From CAZABS01 sp964483635 (GTDB taxonomy: Bacteria; Patescibacteriota; Minisyncoccia; Moranbacterales; UBA1568), in NCBI GenBank assembly GCA_964483635.1, contig CAZABS010000004.1, positions 1-36,445 of the forward strand: 36,445 bases of DNA. Reading direction: 5' to 3'. Positions 7,169 through 15,467 of the stretch are shown piece after piece. Both the position numbers and the translations under genes were made by a program. Below the pieces are notes generated by a model. It made no database searches, was not told where the DNA came from, and saw only the letters and a program-made list of their open reading frames with translations. How positions within the stretch are numbered: the first letter of the stretch is position 1; each line of letters starts with the position of its first letter.

Positions 7169-7495
7169 ATGTTAATTCCTATGGATGTATCTCGCCTGAA
7201 GTGTCAAAACAAGACTCCTTTTCGGGAAGCGGTTTATGGGGTAGTTCGCTCTCTTTCCGCAGGGCAGGTATTGAGTTATGGTGAGGTGGCAAAAATGGCG
7301 GGATATCCTGGAGCGGCTCGGGCTGTTGGAACGACGATGAAAGAAAATCCCTTCCGAGATGTACCCTGTCATCGAGTCATTCGAAGTGACGGAAGAGTTG
7401 GGGAATATGCTTTTGGTGGGAGAAAACAGAAGATTGCGAGGCTGCGGAAAGAGGGGGTGCACATTTCAAAACATGGCCGAGTAATACTCTCTTGA
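7169..7495 (+). CDS. Short MGMT-type methylated-DNA-protein cysteine methyltransferase
   Basis: The protein consists only of the C-terminal DNA-binding and active-site domain of the Ogt/AGT family. It has T-P-F-R-E-A-V-Y near the start, S-Y-G-E-V-A (helix-turn-helix), A-A-R-A-V-G-T (Arg finger region) and P-C-H-R-V-I with acceptor cysteine 67, followed by G-x-x-x-x-Y-A-F-G-G. The cysteine is present, so it is not an ATL protein (which has Trp). It would transfer alkyl groups from O6-alkylguanine to itself. At about 108 residues it lacks the N-terminal domain of E. coli Ogt. ATG 7169 or 7181 are both possible starts; the frame opens earlier but would overlap the preceding gene. Its TGA lies in the next promoter. 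Confidence 0.88.
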   Translation: MLIPMDVSRLKCQNKTPFREAVYGVVRSLSAGQVLSYGEVAKMAGYPGAARAVGTTMKENPFRDVPCHRVIRSDGRVGEYAFGGRKQKIARLRKEGVHISKHGRVILS

Positions 7496-7520
7496 TAACT
7501 CTCAGTTTTCGTGTTATCAT
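7492..7520 (+). promoter_or_regulatory. Predicted promoter of the ChbG/YdjC-like gene and uvrA
   Basis: TTGATA (7492-7497) and TATCAT (7515-7520) are 17 nt apart. The -35 box contains the TGA stop of the methyltransferase gene. The start site near 7527 leaves a leader of about 5 nt before ATG 7532. Confidence 0.6.
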
Positions 7521-7531
7521 TTCTCACTACT

Positions 7532-8239
7532 ATGACGATTGATCAGGCGCTCCGAAAGCGACTCATTTTTACTGCTGATGACTACGGAATTCGCAATACC
7601 GCGGAGCCAATTTTGGCTTTGGCAAAGGCTGGAAAACTCGATCGAGTAGCCGTTATGACGAAGTATGTATCCAAGGAAGCAGCTCTGGCATTGGTTGAAA
7701 CGGGCGTGAAAATTGATATTCACCTTGAACTGATCGCGCTCATGGGTCGCGGCGAAGAACTCGAGTCGGGGGTGTTTCATCGGGGAGGAGCCTTTCTTCA
7801 ATCTTGGTTTTCAGGAAGTCTTACTCGTCAATCCGTTGAAGAGGAGTGGCGTTCTCAAATCGAGCGTTTCAAAGAACTCTTTGGGCGGCTTCCTGATGGA
7901 CTCAACAGTCATGAGCACGTTCATTTTTTCCCATTTTTTTTCCAAGTTTTTCAGCAACTGGCTGTAGAGTATCGGATATTTATTGTGCGCTATGGAACTC
8001 GGGGAATTCTCTGGCGCGAGAGTTTTTCACTTATCGGGTGGATCTTGTCACTCTTGCGATGTATTACGCATCGGGCAACGAACAAAAATGTCCTCATGAG
8101 TAGTAACTGGCTCATTGGTCTTGATTGGCTTTCACGTCATGAAAAACTAATCGATCATTTACCAGAAAGTGGTACCGTAGAAATTGTAGTGCATCCAGAG
8201 CGACCGGAAGAGCGAGCTTTTATAGAACAGTACTGCTAG
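7532..8239 (+). CDS. ChbG/HpnK (YdjC-like) carbohydrate deacetylase family protein
   Basis: The 235-residue product begins with the family hallmark T-A-D-D-Y-G (residues 14-19, metal-binding Asp) and has N-S-H-E-H-V-H in the middle, supplying metal-binding histidines, plus an H-P-E segment near the C-terminus. Members remove acetyl groups from N-acetylated sugars or related substrates such as chitobiose or hopanoid-linked GlcNAc; the substrate here is unknown. It is slightly shorter than ChbG of E. coli (about 250). A hydrophobic stretch (I-G-W-I-L-S-L-L) near residue 170 is probably core, not membrane. uvrA begins 3 nt after its stop, so the two are likely co-transcribed even though no functional link is known. 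Confidence 0.8.
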   Translation: MTIDQALRKRLIFTADDYGIRNTAEPILALAKAGKLDRVAVMTKYVSKEAALALVETGVKIDIHLELIALMGRGEELESGVFHRGGAFLQSWFSGSLTRQSVEEEWRSQIERFKELFGRLPDGLNSHEHVHFFPFFFQVFQQLAVEYRIFIVRYGTRGILWRESFSLIGWILSLLRCITHRATNKNVLMSSNWLIGLDWLSRHEKLIDHLPESGTVEIVVHPERPEERAFIEQYC

Positions 8240-8242
8240 TTT

Positions 8243-10837
8243 ATGACAAAAAAGATAACCAAGAAAAAAGTACACATCGATGAGCCAGGTGAACCAACGG
8301 CTTGGATTACGGTACGCGGTGCCCGTACTCACAATTTGAAAAACGTAACGGTAGCTCTTCCGCGTAACAAAATGGTGGTTTTTACGGGTCTCTCCGGATC
8401 CGGAAAGTCATCACTTGCATTTGATACCATTTTTGCGGAGGGACAACGTCGGTATGTAGAGAGTCTTTCGGCGTATGCTCGGCAATTTCTCAATACGATG
8501 CAAAAGCCGGACGTAGATGAAATTGTTGGACTTTCGCCAGCTATATCGATCGATCAGAAATCTGCGAGCCGTAATCCACGCTCAACCGTGGCGACCGTTA
8601 CCGAAATTTATGACTATCTCCGGGTGCTCTATGCTCGACTTGGTCGGCCGCATTGTCTTGAGTGTGGACGAGAGATAGAAAAGCTCTCCACTGAGGAAAT
8701 GCTTGATACGGTTCGAGCGAAAGTACAAGCGGTTCTCCGCGAGCCCCAAGCCAAAGATGCGCCAGTAATTGTCCTAGCGCCCGTGGTTCGGGGACGGAAG
8801 GGTGAGTACTATCAGCTTCTCTACAATGCGCTTAATCGAGGATTCACATCTATTTTTCTCGATGGGGAGCGCAAGAGTTTACGCGAACAAATTCTGCTCA
8901 AGAAAAATGCGAAACATGAAATTGACTTAGTTGTGGATGAATTTTTGGCGCGGGATTTCGTGCAATATGCAGATGACACCAATGTCAGGCTTTCGGAGGC
9001 AGTTCAGAAAGCTCTCGAGGAGGCTGAAAATATTGTCAAAATAAAAATTGGCGAGGAAACTTTTCTGCTCTCAGCGAAGTTTACCTGTCCCTACGACGGA
9101 TTTTCCTATCCGGAAGTAGAGCCGCGCCTTTTTTCCTTCAACTCACCTTATGGCGCTTGTCAGGCTTGTAACGGTCTCGGAACCAAACATTTTTTTGGGG
9201 ATGAACCGTGTGATCTCTGTCATGGGACGAGGCTTCGGGAAGAAGCTCTTCATATCTTAGTTGGGAAAAAAAATATTGTTGATTTGACGAAGATGACGAC
9301 GAGTGAGGCTTATGACTTTTTCATTGAACTGACGCTCACTGCTCGAGAAAAACAAATTGCGGCCGTCGTCTTGCGAGAAATCGAAGGGAGACTCCAATTT
9401 CTTCTCAATGTAGGACTGAATTATCTCACACTGGATCGGCGAGCCAATACGCTCTCCGGAGGAGAAGCACAACGCATTCGTCTTGCGAGTCAGCTCGGTT
9501 CGAAATTGGTCGGGGCACTGTATGTGTTGGATGAACCCACCATCGGTTTGCATCAGCGCGATAATGCTCGTCTCGTTGAGACCCTTCATTTCCTCAGAGA
9601 TCTCGGAAATACGATTATAATTGTTGAGCACGATGAGGATACGATTTTTGCTTCTGATTATCTCGTTGATATTGGTCCGGGAGCAGGAGTTCATGGGGGA
9701 GCAATTGTTGTTTCTGGTTGGCTCGAAGAGCTCCTGACCGCCAAAAAGAATTCTTCTCATTCAAAAACGTTAGCCTATCTTCGAGGTGAAGAACATATTC
9801 CCATTCCCACGCCGCGGCGCACGAAAGACAAGGGGAGTCTTCGAGTTCGAGGCGGCCGGGTTTTCAATATTAAAGATCTGAATGTTGATATTCCACTTGG
9901 GCGTTTCATTGCTGTTACCGGAGTTTCAGGATCGGGAAAATCTTCTTTCCTCTATGAGATCGTTCATAAAAATCTTGAACACCGATTTGATCGGCGTTAC
10001 CAATCCAACAAAGTTGAACATTGTCTTTCTTTTACTGGAACCGAGTATCTGTCCCGTGCGGTCATGATTGATCAAAGTCCGATCGGGCGGACGCCGCGTT
10101 CGAATCCGGCAACCTATACGGGTGCGTGGACGCATATCCGAGACCTCTTTGCTTCAACCGAAGATGCTCGGGTTCGTGGCTGGAAAGTCGGCCGGTTTTC
10201 ATTCAATCGTCCTGGTGGGCGCTGTGAGACTTGCGAGGGAAATGGGTTTATTGCGGTTGAAATGCACTTTCTCCCGACGGTCTATGTTCCCTGTGACGTC
10301 TGTGATGGCAAGCGATTTACTAAGGAGACTTTGGAAGTTACCTTCAAGGGAAAGAATGTTCATGAAGTCCTTTCTATGACCATCGAAGAGGCGTATCAGT
10401 TTTTCTATGCTATTCCAGCGGTGGCTGATCGACTGAAGACACTCAATGAAGTTGGCCTTGGGTATCTCACACTGGGGCAGTCTGCTACGACCCTTTCTGG
10501 GGGTGAAGCTCAGCGGGTGAAGATAGCTTCAGAGCTCTATCGACAGTCAATTGAGCGCACAATCTATCTTTTGGATGAACCAACCATTGGACTCCATTAC
10601 GAAGACGTTCGGAAGCTCATCGAAATTCTTGATCGACTGGTTGTGAAGGGAAATACCGTGATGGTCATTGAGCACAATATGGATCTCATAAAATCAGCAG
10701 ACTTTGTAATTGATATTGGGCCGGAGGGTGGCGTGGGTGGTGGAAAAATCGTGGCACAGGGGACACCAGAAGAAGTAGCTAAAACACCTGGCTCCTACAC
10801 GGGTGAATATTTGCGGCGAGCATTGAAGCGAATGTAA
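8243..10837 (+). CDS. uvrA: Excinuclease ABC subunit A (UvrA)
   Basis: UvrA is the DNA damage sensor of nucleotide excision repair, a dimeric ATPase that loads UvrB. Two ABC modules are intact: Walker A GLSGSGKS (residues 49-56) and GVSGSGKS (560-567), two L-S-G-G-E-A-Q-R signatures, and two L-D-E-P-T-I-G-L-H Walker B segments. Cysteine pairs for zinc are visible (C-L-E-C, C-Q-A-C with C-D-L-C, and C-E-T-C near residue 661 with C-D-V-C). At 864 residues it is about 75 shorter than the E. coli protein, with all motifs kept. No ribosome binding site precedes ATG 8243; coupling to the upstream gene 3 nt away is likely. It shares the neighbourhood with uvrB. Confidence 0.97.
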   Translation: MTKKITKKKVHIDEPGEPTAWITVRGARTHNLKNVTVALPRNKMVVFTGLSGSGKSSLAFDTIFAEGQRRYVESLSAYARQFLNTMQKPDVDEIVGLSPAISIDQKSASRNPRSTVATVTEIYDYLRVLYARLGRPHCLECGREIEKLSTEEMLDTVRAKVQAVLREPQAKDAPVIVLAPVVRGRKGEYYQLLYNALNRGFTSIFLDGERKSLREQILLKKNAKHEIDLVVDEFLARDFVQYADDTNVRLSEAVQKALEEAENIVKIKIGEETFLLSAKFTCPYDGFSYPEVEPRLFSFNSPYGACQACNGLGTKHFFGDEPCDLCHGTRLREEALHILVGKKNIVDLTKMTTSEAYDFFIELTLTAREKQIAAVVLREIEGRLQFLLNVGLNYLTLDRRANTLSGGEAQRIRLASQLGSKLVGALYVLDEPTIGLHQRDNARLVETLHFLRDLGNTIIIVEHDEDTIFASDYLVDIGPGAGVHGGAIVVSGWLEELLTAKKNSSHSKTLAYLRGEEHIPIPTPRRTKDKGSLRVRGGRVFNIKDLNVDIPLGRFIAVTGVSGSGKSSFLYEIVHKNLEHRFDRRYQSNKVEHCLSFTGTEYLSRAVMIDQSPIGRTPRSNPATYTGAWTHIRDLFASTEDARVRGWKVGRFSFNRPGGRCETCEGNGFIAVEMHFLPTVYVPCDVCDGKRFTKETLEVTFKGKNVHEVLSMTIEEAYQFFYAIPAVADRLKTLNEVGLGYLTLGQSATTLSGGEAQRVKIASELYRQSIERTIYLLDEPTIGLHYEDVRKLIEILDRLVVKGNTVMVIEHNMDLIKSADFVIDIGPEGGVGGGKIVAQGTPEEVAKTPGSYTGEYLRRALKRM

Positions 10838-10846
10838 ATAGACCAT

Positions 10847-11356
10847 ATGCGAAGGCGAACCATAACCGTGAATGATCGCATGCAACAAGGATATCGGTAT
10901 GTGTTGACCGAGCCTATGGGAAAAAATTTTCATTCGGAGTTCAAGCCTGACCTTACGCCGAAACAGATGCTCACTCTTGGCGTTTTTGGCGGGAAATATC
11001 TCACTGATGGTACAGGAGAGTTTCCGGCAGATTGGTTTACGCGTGCCAAGCTTTCTCCAGAATGTTCGGATCCCAAGCTCAATTTTTTCGGGGTGAAGGC
11101 TAGTCAATCACTGGCTGTCTGGAGAGAGAAAGGCTGGATCTATGGAGAAGATCCGCGAGGCTGGTTTCAGTGGTATTGTCGTTATTTTATGGGACGGAGA
11201 ATTCCTGGTGAAGATGAGCGTCAAATCAAACGCTGGCGAGCAATGACTCGGCACGTCGCTCAAATTGCACACCACTGTCGTCCTCGCGATCTCAGCTGTC
11301 GACCTCGTCAACGTCAAGCGCTCCTGCATTGGGCGTACGATACCCGCACGTTGTAG
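10847..11356 (+). CDS. Conserved hypothetical protein (LTEPxG / DPRGWFQWYCRY type)
   Basis: The 169-residue soluble protein has very distinctive conserved-looking blocks: G-Y-x-Y-x-L-T-E-P-x-G, L-G-V-F-G-G-K-Y-L-T-D, E-F-P-x-x-W-F, D-P-R-G-W-F-Q-W-Y-C-R-Y, and C-R-P-R-Q-R-Q-A-L-L-H-W-A-Y-D. I recall this as a widespread uncharacterised family found in bacteria and fungi, but I know no assigned function. The high content of Trp, Arg, His and Cys suggests an enzyme or nucleic-acid-binding protein; that is a guess. It starts 9 nt after uvrA and probably shares its transcript. Confidence 0.75.
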   Translation: MRRRTITVNDRMQQGYRYVLTEPMGKNFHSEFKPDLTPKQMLTLGVFGGKYLTDGTGEFPADWFTRAKLSPECSDPKLNFFGVKASQSLAVWREKGWIYGEDPRGWFQWYCRYFMGRRIPGEDERQIKRWRAMTRHVAQIAHHCRPRDLSCRPRQRQALLHWAYDTRTL

Positions 11357-11456
11357 GATAGGGGAATGTTCTTTTCAGAAATCAACATGAGCCGTACGTT
11401 TTTCTATGCAATCTGAAATAGAACCGTTAAACTAAGGGAGCTACATTCAACCAACC

Positions 11457-13229
11457 ATGTTCAATAATCCTATTCTTTATCTCAGCCGCATCGTGTGGCG
11501 CCTCTCTCTCGGCAATCGAAAAAGTGTGGTGACTTACGTCATCTTTTTTATCATTGCCAATAGCCTCTCACTCCTGCAGCCACTTATCATTGCGCATGTC
11601 CTGAACGTGATTCAGGAAACTGGTATCCGCTCCGAAAATCTGTGGTCACTTATTGCTTTTCTTGGACTGTTTGCGGTGCAGGATCTTTTTTTCTGGATGT
11701 TTCATGGTCCTGCTCGGGTGATGGAGCGGAAGAACGCTTTCCTTGTGCGGGCACAGTATAAAAAAAATCTCTTGTCAGGTACAATGGCGCTTCCAATGGA
11801 GTGGCACGTCGAACATCATTCGGGCGATACCATTGATAAGATCGAAAAAGGCACACGAGCTATCTATGATTTTACTGAACACAGCTTTCAGGTGATAGAG
11901 GCCTTGGTGCGTTTCGTTGGGTCGCTCATCGCAATCGCTTTCTTTAATCTGAATGCGATTTTTATCGTTATTCTCCTGGTAGTAATCGCGCTTCGAGCAC
12001 TGGCTACTTTCGACAAGAAACTGGTGGCTCAGTATACCGAGCTCAATCATGCTGATAACAAAATTTCAGCCAAGCTCTTTGATGCGCTCAGTAATATCTC
12101 AACGGTGATAATCCTGCGAGTCGAGCACTTACTCCAGCGTGATATTAGTCAGGCTCTCATGAAGCCGCTGCGACTCTTTATTGAAAATAGTAAACTCAAT
12201 GAGTGGAAATGGTTTACGGCGAGTATGAGTGCGGGCTTTCTTCAATTTCTTGTATTAGGAGCCTACACTTTCTGGACGGTGCAGAGCGAAGGAGACATTC
12301 TGGTTGGATCACTCTTTGCTCTCTATACCTACACGAATCGCATCAATGATGTCTTTTTTACTTTCGCCTATCTCTACAATGATATCGTACGAGAACGGGC
12401 TGCCGTACAGAATGCTGAGGAAATTTCACTAGCTTTTCCTTTGATGTCGAAGAAAGATGAGGATCTTCATTACGCGTGGGAAACGTGTAGTATTCAAAAC
12501 TTAAGCTTTTCGTATGCGACTGGAAAGCAAGCCCCGCTGCATCTCGATCAAATTGCCCTGTCCTGGAAGCATGGTGAGAAAATTGCGCTCATCGGTGAAA
12601 GTGGAAGCGGGAAAACGACCTTTCTCAAAATTGTGCGCGGTCTCTATACGCCAGGGACACTCGACCTGAAGCTCGACGGGAATTGTTTAGTGGACGGATT
12701 TCTTTCGCTTAAAGAAGATATTGCGCTTATTCCACAGGATCCAGAAATTTTTGCGACGACTATTCGAGAAAATATTACGATGGGGGTGGAGCGGACGGAA
12801 GAGGAAATAAGCACTTTTATGGATATGGCGCGTTTCTCCTCGGTCGTGAAGCGTCTTCCGCGCGGTCTTGAATCATCCATTGTCGAAAAAGGTGTGAATC
12901 TTTCTGGTGGCGAGAAGCAGCGACTCGCACTCGCTCGGGGACTCTTAGCCTCTCATGACAAATCGATTCTTCTTTTGGATGAATCTACCTCGAGTGTCGA
13001 TGCTCATAATGAGTTGGCAATCTACGAGAAAATTTTTTCTCGGTATGGTGACAAGACGATCATCGCTTCTATTCATCGGCTCCATCTCTTACGACTTTTC
13101 GATACCATTTATCTCTTTGAAAACGGTGCAATTGTTGCACGGGGGAATTTCGAGGAGCTTCTCAATACGTCAGAGGCATTTGCTCGCCAATGGAAAAAAT
13201 ACACAGAAACGAAAAAGGAGGTTTTCTGA
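11457..13229 (+). CDS. ABC exporter, fused permease and ATP-binding domains
   Basis: A type IV (exporter) ABC half-transporter of 590 residues. The first 320 residues form the transmembrane domain with about six helices, and the rest is the nucleotide-binding domain. Walker A is GESGSGKT (380-387), the Q loop is in I-P-Q-D-P-E, the signature is L-S-G-G-E-K-Q (482-488), Walker B is I-L-L-L-D-E-S-T-S-S-V-D, and the H-loop histidine is in I-A-S-I-H-R. It would act as a homodimer or with a partner not present here. Substrate unknown; lipid, peptide or drug export are all possible. Intergenic space of 100 nt precedes it, with no convincing promoter that I can call. Confidence 0.92.
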   Translation: MFNNPILYLSRIVWRLSLGNRKSVVTYVIFFIIANSLSLLQPLIIAHVLNVIQETGIRSENLWSLIAFLGLFAVQDLFFWMFHGPARVMERKNAFLVRAQYKKNLLSGTMALPMEWHVEHHSGDTIDKIEKGTRAIYDFTEHSFQVIEALVRFVGSLIAIAFFNLNAIFIVILLVVIALRALATFDKKLVAQYTELNHADNKISAKLFDALSNISTVIILRVEHLLQRDISQALMKPLRLFIENSKLNEWKWFTASMSAGFLQFLVLGAYTFWTVQSEGDILVGSLFALYTYTNRINDVFFTFAYLYNDIVRERAAVQNAEEISLAFPLMSKKDEDLHYAWETCSIQNLSFSYATGKQAPLHLDQIALSWKHGEKIALIGESGSGKTTFLKIVRGLYTPGTLDLKLDGNCLVDGFLSLKEDIALIPQDPEIFATTIRENITMGVERTEEEISTFMDMARFSSVVKRLPRGLESSIVEKGVNLSGGEKQRLALARGLLASHDKSILLLDESTSSVDAHNELAIYEKIFSRYGDKTIIASIHRLHLLRLFDTIYLFENGAIVARGNFEELLNTSEAFARQWKKYTETKKEVF

Positions 13230-13248
13230 AAACAGAGAATCGGAGTAT

Positions 13249-13270
13249 AAAAAAACCACCAGAGCGGTGG
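13249..13270 (-). terminator. Minus-strand intrinsic terminator
   Basis: CCACC (13256-13260) pairs with GGTGG (13266-13270) across a five-base loop. An A run at 13249-13255 becomes a U run for minus-strand transcription. The stem is short but GC-rich. No T run follows on the plus strand. Confidence 0.55.
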
Positions 13271-13350
13271 AAATACTGGAGAACGAAAGCTCAGAACTCC
13301 GTGAGATACCCGAAGTAATAGACCAAAGTACCTGGAAGAGGAAAGCCCGT

Positions 13351-13395
13351 CCCCATTAGAATATTCTCTACCGAGGTAGAAAATATCTAACGGGG
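13351..13395. repeat. Long imperfect inverted repeat (20-21 bp arms)
   Basis: Arms 13351-13371 and 13376-13395 pair almost completely around the loop CGAG, with one bulged base and two G-T pairs in the minus-strand RNA. Neither side has a T run, so this is not an intrinsic terminator by itself. Confidence 0.85.
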
Positions 13396-13514
13396 TCAAT
13401 GCAGGTGAGGCGTCTGAATCCCAAGAATGATAGTTGTCGGAAAAATCATTTTCCCTGAAATACCAGGTGGGTTTCAATTTGTCGCCTCAAACCATTCTGA
13501 AGGCTTCCGTACCT

Positions 13515-13520
13515 ATTGTA
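13515..13520 (-). promoter_or_regulatory. Candidate -10 box of the minus-strand RNA
   Basis: TACAAT followed by AG on the minus strand, the same -10 form used at 247, 5994 and 22016 on the plus strand. No good -35 is present, so this call is weak. Confidence 0.4.
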
Positions 13521-13585
13521 ACATACTCCCTTTTCGGTTGAGGGCTCTCGTGGTAAATTGAAAGTACTATTAATGAGAGAGAATT

Positions 13586-14014
13586 ATGCATGTTCAAGAT
13601 ATCATGGCAACGAATTTGATTACGGTGAAAGCTGAGGCTTCGGCGCAGTCGGTGGCGGATCTTATTGTTCAACATCAGATTCACGCAGTCCCAATCGTGA
13701 ACGAGCTGTTTGAGCTTCAGGGCATCGTCGCTGAGGGAGATTTCTTCTATCAGCATTCCGGGCCGGTTTCAATGGCATCATATCTTGTAAATCGTTTGTC
13801 AAAAAAGGTCAAAGCAGAAAATCTGGCTGACGTGAAAGTGAGCGATATTATGGCAACCCCTTGTGTCACGGTGAAACCAACAACCACGGTTGAGGAGGCG
13901 GCACGTTTGCTTGTTGAGAAAAATTTTAACACCATTCCAGTTGTCAATGAATCGAACACGCTCGTGGGCATTGTGACGGCACATGATATCCTGAAAGTGC
14001 TCATTGCCAAGTAG
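13586..14014 (+). CDS. CBS domain-pair protein
   Basis: The 142 residues are two tandem CBS motifs and nothing else. Each starts with the V-x-D-I-M-A-T pattern (residues 3-9 and about 85-92) and ends with I-V-x-x-x-D (G-I-V-A-E-G-D-F and G-I-V-T-A-H-D-I). Such Bateman modules bind adenosine nucleotides and regulate a partner; with no fused effector domain the partner must be another protein. GAGAGAG just upstream of ATG 13586 is a plausible ribosome binding site. The CHASE4-PAS gene follows after 37 nt. Confidence 0.9.
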   Translation: MHVQDIMATNLITVKAEASAQSVADLIVQHQIHAVPIVNELFELQGIVAEGDFFYQHSGPVSMASYLVNRLSKKVKAENLADVKVSDIMATPCVTVKPTTTVEEAARLLVEKNFNTIPVVNESNTLVGIVTAHDILKVLIAK

Positions 14015-14051
14015 TTTGCTGTATTGTTTTTAACTACAAATACAAAAATAC

Positions 14052-15467
14052 ATGCTCACACTTCGGAATAAAACATATCTCTCTGTCGTGGCGACTTCAC
14101 TCGTCTTTTTTGTTGCCGTTTTTTTCATATTACACATCCTGCGTACCGAAGAACGTGAGAAATATCAAAGTGTGGACGGTGAAGAAAAGCTTCTGATTGC
14201 GGAGCGCGTGCTTCAGAATGAACTGACCAATCTTTCCGTAAAACTTGCAGACTGGGCACGTTGGGATGATACCTACGAGTTCATTCAGGATCGAAATGAT
14301 GATTTTATTCGTTCGAACCTCAACGATGAATCCCTGCAGACGGTTGGTGTGCACATGATGATTTTCGTCAATAACTCTGGCGAGTTGGTCTATGGAAAAC
14401 AAGTGTATAGCGGAGCACCTCAAGAAAAAAATATCCCAGAAGAGTTCCTTCATTATTTCTTAAAAGGAAGTACCCTCTTGGATTTCACAGATCTTACTTC
14501 TGCCAAAAGCGGTATTTTGACAACTCAGGACTCGGTGGTCGTACTCTCAGCACAACGGATTACTTCGAGTGATGGGAAATCACCACGTCTCGGCACGATC
14601 ATCTTTGTGAACTATCTTGATACGCGTTTTACCTCGCTCTTGAGTGAGATTGTTGGAGCGAAAGTAGATATTTATCAATATGGATTTAAAGGAACGACGG
14701 ATGATTTGACTCCAGCCAATTTTCGTTCTGACAAACCAACCAGTGTTCTTATCCAAGATGAATTGGTAAGAGGTTATCATCTCATTAATAATATTTTTGA
14801 GAATCCAGCATTGGTTCTGAAAATTGAATATCCTGCTGATATACTTTCCCTTGGCCAGGGATACATGTGGAAAAATATTTGGTATGTTTTCTTTGGTTTT
14901 GTAAGTTATGTAAGTGTGCTTATCGTCGTGATTGATATTTTACTGATTCGTCCGATCGACAATATGCGCCAGATTGCGAGGCAAGTGAGTACTCTCCAGG
15001 CTGGTGAACCTCCGACAGGAGATGTCGATGATTTTGGGCATCTCGCAAGCGTTATGATGAATATGATCAAGGAAAACCAGCAGTGTCAGGTACAGATGTC
15101 CGGCAGTCAGGGTGAACTTGAAAAATTTAAGATGGCTTTCGATCAGAGTTTTGACCATATTATCATGACGGATGTGGATGGGAATATCCTGTACGCGAAT
15201 GCGGCCGCTCAGCACCTTACGGGATTTTCTCGAGCAGAAATGGAGGGGAAAACCCCAGCACTTTGGGGAAGACAAATGTCCGATGGGTTTTATAAGGAGT
15301 TTTGGGACACGATTCGGCTTCATAAGAAAATTTTTGAAGGAGAAATTATCAACAAGCATAAGGATGGGACACGTTACAAAGCGTATGTTCGAGTGACTCC
15401 AATTCTTGATGATAAGAAACGGGTTCTCTATTTTATCGGTATTGAACGTGCTCTTGGTAAGGCATGA
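14052..15467 (+). CDS. Membrane sensor with CHASE4 and PAS domains, no output domain
   Basis: The 471-residue protein has an N-terminal membrane helix (about 10-30), an extracytoplasmic CHASE4-type domain with the hallmark D-W-A-R-W-D-D-T-Y-E-F from residue 67, a second membrane helix (about 277-299), a HAMP-like linker (R-P-I-D-N-M-R-Q-I) with a coiled segment, and a C-terminal PAS domain (about 355-468: F-D-H-I-I-M-T-D-V-D-G, A-N-A-A-A-Q-H-L-T-G-F). It stops there. No histidine kinase, GGDEF, EAL or methyl-accepting region follows, and the next frame is TspO, so it is either a stand-alone sensor or one that works through a partner. The stop overlaps the TspO start by 4 nt. Confidence 0.85.
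   Translation: MLTLRNKTYLSVVATSLVFFVAVFFILHILRTEEREKYQSVDGEEKLLIAERVLQNELTNLSVKLADWARWDDTYEFIQDRNDDFIRSNLNDESLQTVGVHMMIFVNNSGELVYGKQVYSGAPQEKNIPEEFLHYFLKGSTLLDFTDLTSAKSGILTTQDSVVVLSAQRITSSDGKSPRLGTIIFVNYLDTRFTSLLSEIVGAKVDIYQYGFKGTTDDLTPANFRSDKPTSVLIQDELVRGYHLINNIFENPALVLKIEYPADILSLGQGYMWKNIWYVFFGFVSYVSVLIVVIDILLIRPIDNMRQIARQVSTLQAGEPPTGDVDDFGHLASVMMNMIKENQQCQVQMSGSQGELEKFKMAFDQSFDHIIMTDVDGNILYANAAAQHLTGFSRAEMEGKTPALWGRQMSDGFYKEFWDTIRLHKKIFEGEIINKHKDGTRYKAYVRVTPILDDKKRVLYFIGIERALGKA

Larger units (their letters stand above)
13249..13508 (-). ncRNA. Candidate structured RNA, about 260 nt
   Basis: This lies in the 356-nt space between the ABC exporter and the CBS gene. A minus-strand TACAAT box (13515-13520) predicts a start near 13508, and a minus-oriented terminator ends it at 13249. 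Between them the RNA can form a 20-bp imperfect hairpin (13351-13395), a GGT-GAGGCG/CGCCTC-ACC helix in its 5' half, and small hairpins such as CCTG/CAGG. Read as protein, the only unit-contained frame is 21 codons (13356 to 13291), whose ATG is buried in the long stem; a longer frame (start 13477) runs through the terminator. I matched it to no known RNA class. Either a regulatory RNA or a tiny-protein mRNA is possible. Confidence 0.4.

Noticed and set aside
13336..13356. GAGGAAAGCCCG on the plus strand, like the GAGGAAAGUCCG element of RNase P RNA
   Set aside because: The other conserved RNase P elements (such as ACAGAAA and the 3' pairing partner) are absent, and promoter and terminator signals point to the minus strand.
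13109..13477. 122-residue minus-strand frame covering the ABC gene end and the intergenic space
   Set aside because: It runs through the minus-strand terminator and into the ABC transporter gene antisense, starts at a TTG without ribosome binding site and resembles no protein.
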